8,077 nt of DNA from Nitrospirota bacterium (GTDB taxonomy: Bacteria > Nitrospirota_A > Leptospirillia > Leptospirillales > Leptospirillaceae): NCBI GenBank assembly GCA_021838585.1, contig JAKCDE010000040.1:1-8077 (forward strand), read 5' to 3'. The notes beneath the pieces are model-generated. The model ran no database searches. It saw only the letters and a program-made list of their open reading frames with translations, and was not told the origin of the DNA. The translations under genes and the position numbers were made by a program. This document shows positions 5,385 through 8,077 of this stretch, one piece after another. Numbering within the stretch: the first letter of the stretch is position 1; each line of letters opens with the position of its first letter.

Positions 5385-5494
5385 AGGCCATTGGAAACGC
5401 ACGTTTTTGTTTCTCCGGCAATGACCCTTGCTGAGACCGCTTCCTGCGGCACGTCAGGGATGATCGGCCGGCATCCGCCGGGCCTTGAAGGAAA

Positions 5495-5500
5495 GAGAGG
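5495..5500 (+). promoter_or_regulatory. Ribosome binding site for the GTG start at 5506
   Basis: GAGAGG lies 5 bases before GTG 5506. An in-frame TTG at 5485 has no such motif and would overlap the leader stem, so GTG is preferred. Confidence 0.5.
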
Positions 5501-5505
5501 TTTTC

Positions 5506-6180
5506 GTGGCATACTCCGAGGATCCGCCCCCCCTTCGCGATCAGTATCGTGGCCAAATTCGGCTCCTTCTTCTGGCTCCAGCCTTTCTCTTCGCCTCCTG
5601 TTCCAGTCTGTCCACGCCTCCGGGAGGACTGGGGGTTCCACACCTCGAAAGTCGCTCGTCGGAAAAACGCCCCATCTGGATCGACTCTCCGGGTCTCTGG
5701 CAGGAAAAACATCCGGATCGCGTCTACTTTGTCGGTTCGACCTCCAAGGAGCCCGACCAGGAATCGGGACGGACGGATGCCTATGAGAATGCGATGCGCT
5801 CCATTGCCGAGCGTATCGGAGAGAGAGCCCGCGCCCTCTATCGGGAGAGGAGTCTCCGGAGGATGGGGACGGGGAGTGGGGGAATGGACATGAGCGTTCA
5901 GCGACGCGTCTCCTCTCTCGTCATGACCCAGGCCCAGGCCAGAATCTCGGGGGCCAGAGTCGACGATTACTTCTGGCGTAAATATTGGGAAAAGGACCAG
6001 GCGGAGGAACCTCCTTACTCCTTTTACAAATACCATGTTCTCGTGTCTATCCGGAAAGACCTGTATGAGCGTCTTCTGAGGCAATCCCTCGAGGGAGCGC
6101 GTGACAGCGCGCAAGACCCCAGGATGAAAGCTCTTTTCGACAAAATCCTGAAACAGGAAGCCGCGACCCCCGCCGACTGA
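5506..6180 (+). CDS. Predicted lipoprotein, LPP20-like, 224 residues
   Basis: The N-terminus has Arg residues, a hydrophobic core LLLLAPAFLFA and then SC, giving a lipobox FAS-Cys32 with a less usual Phe at -3. Ser follows the Cys, and in organisms obeying the Asp+2 rule this suggests the outer membrane. The mature part has WIDSPGLW (58-65), FVGSTS (75-80), a DAYENAMRSIAERIG helix (91-105), an ISGARVDDYFWRKYW segment and a final strand YHVLVSIRKDLYERLL. The short strand, long alternating helix and final strand ending near LVSI are like LPP20-family domains. The protein shares its key segments with the second lipoprotein at 7509. GTG 5506 is supported by GAGAGG. The stop is 40 bases before the next gene, so co-transcription is likely. 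The lipoprotein call is good and the family call moderate; function is unknown. Confidence 0.8.
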   Translation: MAYSEDPPPLRDQYRGQIRLLLLAPAFLFASCSSLSTPPGGLGVPHLESRSSEKRPIWIDSPGLWQEKHPDRVYFVGSTSKEPDQESGRTDAYENAMRSIAERIGERARALYRERSLRRMGTGSGGMDMSVQRRVSSLVMTQAQARISGARVDDYFWRKYWEKDQAEEPPYSFYKYHVLVSIRKDLYERLLRQSLEGARDSAQDPRMKALFDKILKQEAATPAD

Positions 6181-6208
6181 TTCGCCTGGTGGCCCGGTTG
6201 CCCCCTTC

Positions 6209-6216
6209 AAGGAGTG
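6209..6216 (+). promoter_or_regulatory. Ribosome binding site selecting a TTG start
   Basis: AAGGAGTG lies 4-6 bases before TTG 6221-6223. The next in-frame ATG (6233) would be about 18 bases from GGAG, too far, so the rare TTG start is preferred. Confidence 0.6.
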
Positions 6217-6220
6217 ACGT

Positions 6221-7333
6221 TTGGTCCGATGGATGTCCCGTGCGACTCTGATCCTGTTCCTTATGTCGAATATGTCCCTTCCGGCTCAGGCTGGGGAAAA
6301 GTGGTACGAGACGGGACATGCGAGCGATGTTCCACAAAGCCGGTATCTCTCCGCGCTCGGGTACGGATCGACGCTTGCCCGTGCCAGAAAAGACGCCGCA
6401 CGGAATCTCGCCGACCAGATCGACTCCGATATCCGTTCAAAATATGAACAACGGACGTCGCGCCAGAATATGACGGTCTCCCGGTCGACGCGGGATCTCC
6501 TGACGGTTCGAACCCATGCCAAGCTTTACGGATTGAAAAACATCCGGGGAAAATTTCTGTCCTCCCAGGGATCCTATGTCGCCCTGGTCGCGGTGAAGAA
6601 GTCCGACCTTGTTCGCTACCTTCGGGGACGGATCGATTCGGAACGGAAAAAGATCTCCTCTCTCCGTTCAGACCTGGACAACACCTCAAACGCCATGAGA
6701 CAGATCCACGACCTTTCGGCCATCGTCCATGCGAAGGAGCGCGCCGCCTTTTTTGATCGCGAGGTGGCGTCTGTCTCGGGGGGAAGGCCGTCCGGGCGCT
6801 TCGGGACCCAGCATGACATCGACCGGATCGAAACGCTGCTCTCCCGCGACATGACGGTCACCGTGGTCGTGAAAAACGATTGCGGGAGGGTCGATCCCTT
6901 TGCCCGGCATGTGCGGGAAGCGATCGAACAGAGCGTGACCCGGATGGGGCTTCTTGTTGTCCCTTCGGGAGGACGGATCAGAGTGTCCGGCCATGTTTCG
7001 GCGAATCCGCTGCCCCCTGGATTTTCCCGCAGATACCGATATTACGTTCTTCGGTACGCCCTTTCCCTCACCTCTCCAGACGGGACCGTCTGGGGGTCGG
7101 TGGTCGATCAGCGCAAGGTCGCCGGTCTCGATCCCGCCCAGGCCGAGCTGATGGCCTCCCGAATCGTTTCGGACAAGGGGGTCGGTCCCCTTCTGGCGGG
7201 TCTCAAGAGCCGCCTCTTCCTCGACAAAAGTGATTCACGATTTGTCTCCTTTCCCAGACAGACCGTGAAGAAGGCGAAGGAGATGAAGGCGACGAACCCA
7301 TTGGGCGGCTCCTGCCAGGATTTTGGAGGCTAG
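6221..7333 (+). CDS. Exported LPP20-domain protein, 370 residues
   Basis: A signal peptide is visible: MVRWMSR, hydrophobic ATLILFLM, then LPAQA before GEKW, giving a likely signal peptidase I cut after Ala24; there is no lipobox Cys. Residues about 40-135 match the LPP20 pattern: a YLSALGYGSTLARARKDAARNLADQI start with small residues leading into the Ala-rich helix, then strands ending in YVALVAVKKSDLVRYL. Residues 135-180 are charged and heptad-like, a probable coiled coil. Residues about 210-336 form an alpha/beta domain (MTVTVVVKND, FARHVREAIEQSV, GLLVVPSGGRIRVSGHV, YVLRYALSLTSPDG) that I do not recognise. The tail is basic. FlgT of Vibrio has a comparable length and an LPP20-related N-terminal domain, but the match is too loose to name it. 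The TTG start is chosen from AAGGAG. The neighbours are lipoproteins on the same strand, suggesting a shared envelope role. Confidence 0.85.
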   Translation: MVRWMSRATLILFLMSNMSLPAQAGEKWYETGHASDVPQSRYLSALGYGSTLARARKDAARNLADQIDSDIRSKYEQRTSRQNMTVSRSTRDLLTVRTHAKLYGLKNIRGKFLSSQGSYVALVAVKKSDLVRYLRGRIDSERKKISSLRSDLDNTSNAMRQIHDLSAIVHAKERAAFFDREVASVSGGRPSGRFGTQHDIDRIETLLSRDMTVTVVVKNDCGRVDPFARHVREAIEQSVTRMGLLVVPSGGRIRVSGHVSANPLPPGFSRRYRYYVLRYALSLTSPDGTVWGSVVDQRKVAGLDPAQAELMASRIVSDKGVGPLLAGLKSRLFLDKSDSRFVSFPRQTVKKAKEMKATNPLGGSCQDFGG

Positions 7334-7508
7334 TGTCGCGGGTATTTTCAAAAGGGCCATGGGTCAGAGGTCCCGGAGCCCCAACCGGGGCCTGAGAATG
7401 ACAAGAATGATCCGTATCTCATTCGGGAGGCCGGACACGAAAAGGACCCGTCCGGTCCCGACAGGAATCCTCCCGGTGTGCGGGAGGCCAACAAGGAAAG
7501 GAGCTTCG
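7334..7508 (+). promoter_or_regulatory. Structured leader before the second lipoprotein gene
   Basis: This 175-base gap holds several GC-rich inverted repeats: GCCCC/GGGGC (7378-7391, loop AACC); CCGGAC/GTCCGG (7431-7455), which competes with GGACC/GGTCC (7444-7458); and a perfect 7-bp stem CCTCCCG/CGGGAGG (7469-7487, loop GTGTG), which ends 12 bases before the ribosome binding site. None is followed by a T tract, so an ordinary terminator is unlikely. I found no convincing promoter here, so read-through from the gene upstream is probable. mRNA processing or stability is a possible role. Confidence 0.35.
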
Positions 7509-8077
7509 ATGAAGCAGAAATTGTATTGGGCGGTCCTGGGAGCCATATCCGGATCGGCCCTGGTGCTCTCGGGTTGCGCATCCATCTCGAACATGCCCAA
7601 GGGGCCGGAGGGCTACAGGGTCGTAGCCCGGTCCGATTCAGGAGTTCCCTCCTGGATCAATGGCATCGGGCGGTGGAACCAGAAGAAGAGCCACCGGAGT
7701 GCGAAGTGGTTTGCGGCCAGCTCTCCCCTGGAAAACTCCCTTCAGGGGGCCAAGCATGATGCCTACATCCGGGCTCAGAGGAAGGCTTCCGACCGGATCG
7801 GCGACCAGAACTGGAGCCTTGTCGGAAATTCAGTGAAGCGGGAACTCAATGCCGACACCCAGACCATGATGCGCATCAAAGACGACACCAAGACCCAGAT
7901 CCGGCAAACCTCCCAGGGATGGCTCGTGGGTGGGGAGGAATACCAGTATTACTGGCTCGAATACCAGCCGAAGCACCCCAATCGCGTCTCGCCCGACAAG
8001 CGGACCCTTTATCGGGCGTGGGCTCTCGTGCGCTACAGCCAGCCGAATTGGGAGTGTTCCCGGCGAAATTCGCTCAA
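7509..8077 (+). CDS. Predicted lipoprotein, LPP20-like, 3' end beyond the window
   Basis: ATG 7509 follows AAAGGAG (7497-7503) by 5 bases. The first 189 residues are visible and the frame is open at the right edge. The signal peptide is clear: MKQK, a hydrophobic core and the consensus lipobox LSGC (Cys23), followed by Ala, which suggests an outer-membrane lipoprotein. The mature part has PSWINGIGRW (47-56), a KHDAYIRAQRKASDRIG helix (82-98), a Thr/Gln-rich middle (TQTMMRIKDDTKTQIRQTS) and an aromatic stretch EEYQYYWLEYQ, followed by RAWALVRY. These segments align in order with WIDSPGLW, TDAYENAMRSIAERIG, VDDYFWRKYW and YKYHVLVSI of the lipoprotein at 5506, so the two look like paralogues. 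Function is unknown; an envelope role is inferred from export and context. Confidence 0.85.
   Translation, partial: MKQKLYWAVLGAISGSALVLSGCASISNMPKGPEGYRVVARSDSGVPSWINGIGRWNQKKSHRSAKWFAASSPLENSLQGAKHDAYIRAQRKASDRIGDQNWSLVGNSVKRELNADTQTMMRIKDDTKTQIRQTSQGWLVGGEEYQYYWLEYQPKHPNRVSPDKRTLYRAWALVRYSQPNWECSRRNSL

Noticed and set aside
5368..6210. 280-codon minus-strand frame opposite the first lipoprotein
   Set aside because: The plus strand has a lipobox, ribosome binding site and a paralogue nearby. The antisense product has no recognisable features.
1..8077. CRISPR array, tRNA, insertion sequence or integrase
   Set aside because: No regularly spaced direct repeats, no cloverleaf-like sequence with a T-loop GTTCGA context, and no transposase or recombinase motifs were seen on either strand.

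Overview
This is a GC-rich bacterial chromosomal window with dense coding, strong G/C preference at third codon positions, and sigma70-type promoter hexamers. It uses ATG, GTG and TTG starts, each with a Shine-Dalgarno motif. Lipoprotein signal sequences and an LPP20-type domain point to a Gram-negative (diderm) organism. A large multi-sensor cyclic-di-GMP enzyme beside LPP20-family lipoproteins would suit an environmental bacterium, for example a Leptospirillum-like Nitrospirota or an acidophilic proteobacterium. That taxonomic guess comes from overall feel and is weak. I saw no tRNA, rRNA, insertion sequence, integrase or CRISPR array.

Layout. (1) Bases 2-178 carry the 3' end of an unrecognised plus-strand gene. 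(2) It converges on a minus-strand NYN/LabA-type (PIN-like) nuclease-domain protein at 201-1061. (3) Bases 1062-1322 hold the NYN ribosome binding site, a strong minus-strand promoter and, only about 40 bases further on, an intrinsic-terminator-like hairpin. This arrangement suggests a roughly 60-nt RNA or an attenuator ahead of the NYN gene. (4) Bases 1323-4646, minus strand, encode an 1107-residue protein read as PAS-PAS-GGDEF-globin-GAF-EAL plus a short His/Cys-rich tail. The signature motifs of both catalytic domains are intact. (5) The divergent region 4647-4965 contains promoters on both strands, a CRP/FNR-like dyad between the -35 and -10 of the c-di-GMP gene, and a perfect 12-bp palindrome at its predicted transcription start. 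(6) A small hypothetical protein is encoded at 4966-5304. (7) From 5506 to the right edge, three plus-strand genes encode exported proteins: a lipoprotein, a periplasmic LPP20-domain protein and a second lipoprotein. The two lipoproteins look like diverged paralogues, and the last gene runs off the window.

How the parts fit. The central gene appears to be an integrated sensor hub. It combines a predicted haem-globin module, two PAS domains, a GAF domain and a possible zinc-binding tail with both synthesis and hydrolysis domains for c-di-GMP. Its promoter carries operator-like dyads, one of them of the type read by oxygen- or cAMP-responsive regulators. The right-hand genes form a cell-envelope cluster; LPP20-family proteins are known from flagellar (FlgP/FlgT-type) and outer-membrane settings, but nothing here fixes their job. 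The most notable points are the internal globin with Phe in place of the usual distal Tyr, the CZB-like tail, the regulatory architecture at 4728-4774, and the promoter-terminator unit at 1147-1241.
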